Origin: AC2028 sp002373595
Lineage (GTDB): Bacteria > Bacillota > Clostridia > Lachnospirales > Lachnospiraceae
Direction: 5' to 3'
Assembly: GCA_946616365.1 (NCBI GenBank)
Contig: CAMOIX010000024.1
Span: 1-31,729, forward strand
DNA: 31,729 nucleotides
Positions 31,322-31,729 of this stretch are shown here, piece by piece. The position numbers and the translations under genes are program-made. The notes beneath the pieces were generated by a model. That model did not search any database and was not told the DNA's origin. It worked only from the letters and a program-made list of their open reading frames with translations. Numbering within the stretch: the stretch's first letter is position 1; every line of letters begins with the position of its first letter.

Positions 31322-31729
31322 CTAGTTGGTAAAAAGCTGTACCCAGTAATGGCCGTAAGAGCCGCCCTGTACATATCCGACGCCTATGTGACCGAAGTTT
31401 CCGCCGAGGATGTTGCTTCTGTGGCCGGACGAATTCATCCAGGAGTTCATTACCGACTCGGGCGTCGTCTGACCGGCTGCTATATTCTCGCCCGCTGCCA
31501 TATATGCTACCCCATACTCTCCGAAAACGGTAAAGCACGACGACCCATCCGGTCTGGAGTGATCAAAGAGCGTGACTATCTCATTTGCTCTGGCCTGAGC
31601 TGCGGCATTTAATTCAGCAGTCGTACTTAGAGCACCGAGACCTGCTGCCGCTCTCTGCTGATTAACGAGGTCAACCACCTGGCTTGCATAATCCGATGAG
31701 GATGTCGCTGCTGCAGCTGCTGCCTGACG
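31322..31729 (-). CDS. CAP/SCP-domain (YkwD-like) extracellular protein, 5' end outside window
   Basis: Partial gene; the frame is open to the right edge (136 codons visible). The CAP (cysteine-rich secretory protein/antigen 5/PR-1) domain shows MVDLVNQQRAAAGLGALS-type start, RANEIVTLFDHSRPDGSSC, GENIAAG, VMNSWMNSSGHRSNIL and a C-terminal GHYWVQLF strand. These match bacterial YkwD-type secreted proteins. The upstream residues are an Ala/Ser-rich linker, typical of secreted proteins with N-terminal anchors or repeats, which would lie outside the window. The function of bacterial CAP domains is poorly known. The GTG at 31678 is internal, not a start. Confidence 0.9.
   Translation of the reverse strand, partial: RQAAAAAATSSSDYASQVVDLVNQQRAAAGLGALSTTAELNAAAQARANEIVTLFDHSRPDGSSCFTVFGEYGVAYMAAGENIAAGQTTPESVMNSWMNSSGHRSNILGGNFGHIGVGYVQGGSYGHYWVQLFTN

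Overview
The window looks like chromosome from a Gram-positive, fermentative clostridium, probably a fibre-degrading gut or rumen Lachnospiraceae/Oscillospiraceae-type organism. This is an inference from hprK, a CIRCE heat-shock operator, DegV-family sequence, tRNA genes without encoded CCA, the strong AGGAGG-type ribosome sites and the cytoplasmic plant-polysaccharide enzymes. No sequence search was run. Almost every gene lies on the minus strand; the only clear plus-strand gene is a tRNA-Pro.

Layout, left to right. (1) 12-4536: a minus-strand housekeeping block read as tRNA-Lys, tatD, trmB, uvrC, hprK. (2) 4603-7091: a DUF4173-type membrane protein, then a small heat-shock protein behind a perfect CIRCE element that overlaps its -35 box. 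(3) 7091-10260: a GH3 beta-glucosidase whose promoter overlaps the divergent promoter of tRNA-Pro(CGG). The tRNA is followed by a 54-bp tandem repeat carrying the reverse complement of the tRNA 3' end, then by an Rpn/PD-(D/E)XK-family gene that seems to have lost its nuclease core. (4) 10260-21462: a long co-directional run containing a YbaK deacylase, a YqeY protein, a frameshifted small exported protein, a HAD phosphatase, a three-gene ABC transporter, a 96-residue unknown, a DEDDh-like pseudo-exonuclease, a flavin reductase, GH5, a type-B carboxylesterase, an RsuA pseudouridine synthase, two unknown membrane proteins and a GH8 exo-oligoxylanase. (5) 21474-31092: four very large signalling genes, tightly spaced or overlapping. 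(6) 31322-end: the 3' end of a CAP/SCP-domain surface protein.

The most unusual part is the signalling operon. It encodes, in transcription order: a REC-GGDEF-(degenerate GGDEF)-REC-HD-GYP protein able in principle to make and break c-di-GMP; a membrane hybrid kinase with pseudo-receiver, REC and Hpt; a second membrane hybrid kinase whose C-terminus is a complete DegV-type (fatty-acid-binding) domain; and a membrane protein with degenerate GGDEF and degenerate EAL domains. Together they could form a c-di-GMP-linked phosphorelay with a lipid-type ligand input. The GH8 xylanase gene starts 11 bp after the last of them, which hints that the pathway is tied to xylan-oligosaccharide use. The domain assignments are read from motifs; the system-level interpretation is inference.

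GH3, GH5, GH8 and the esterase all lack signal peptides, so they probably act in the cytoplasm on imported oligosaccharides.
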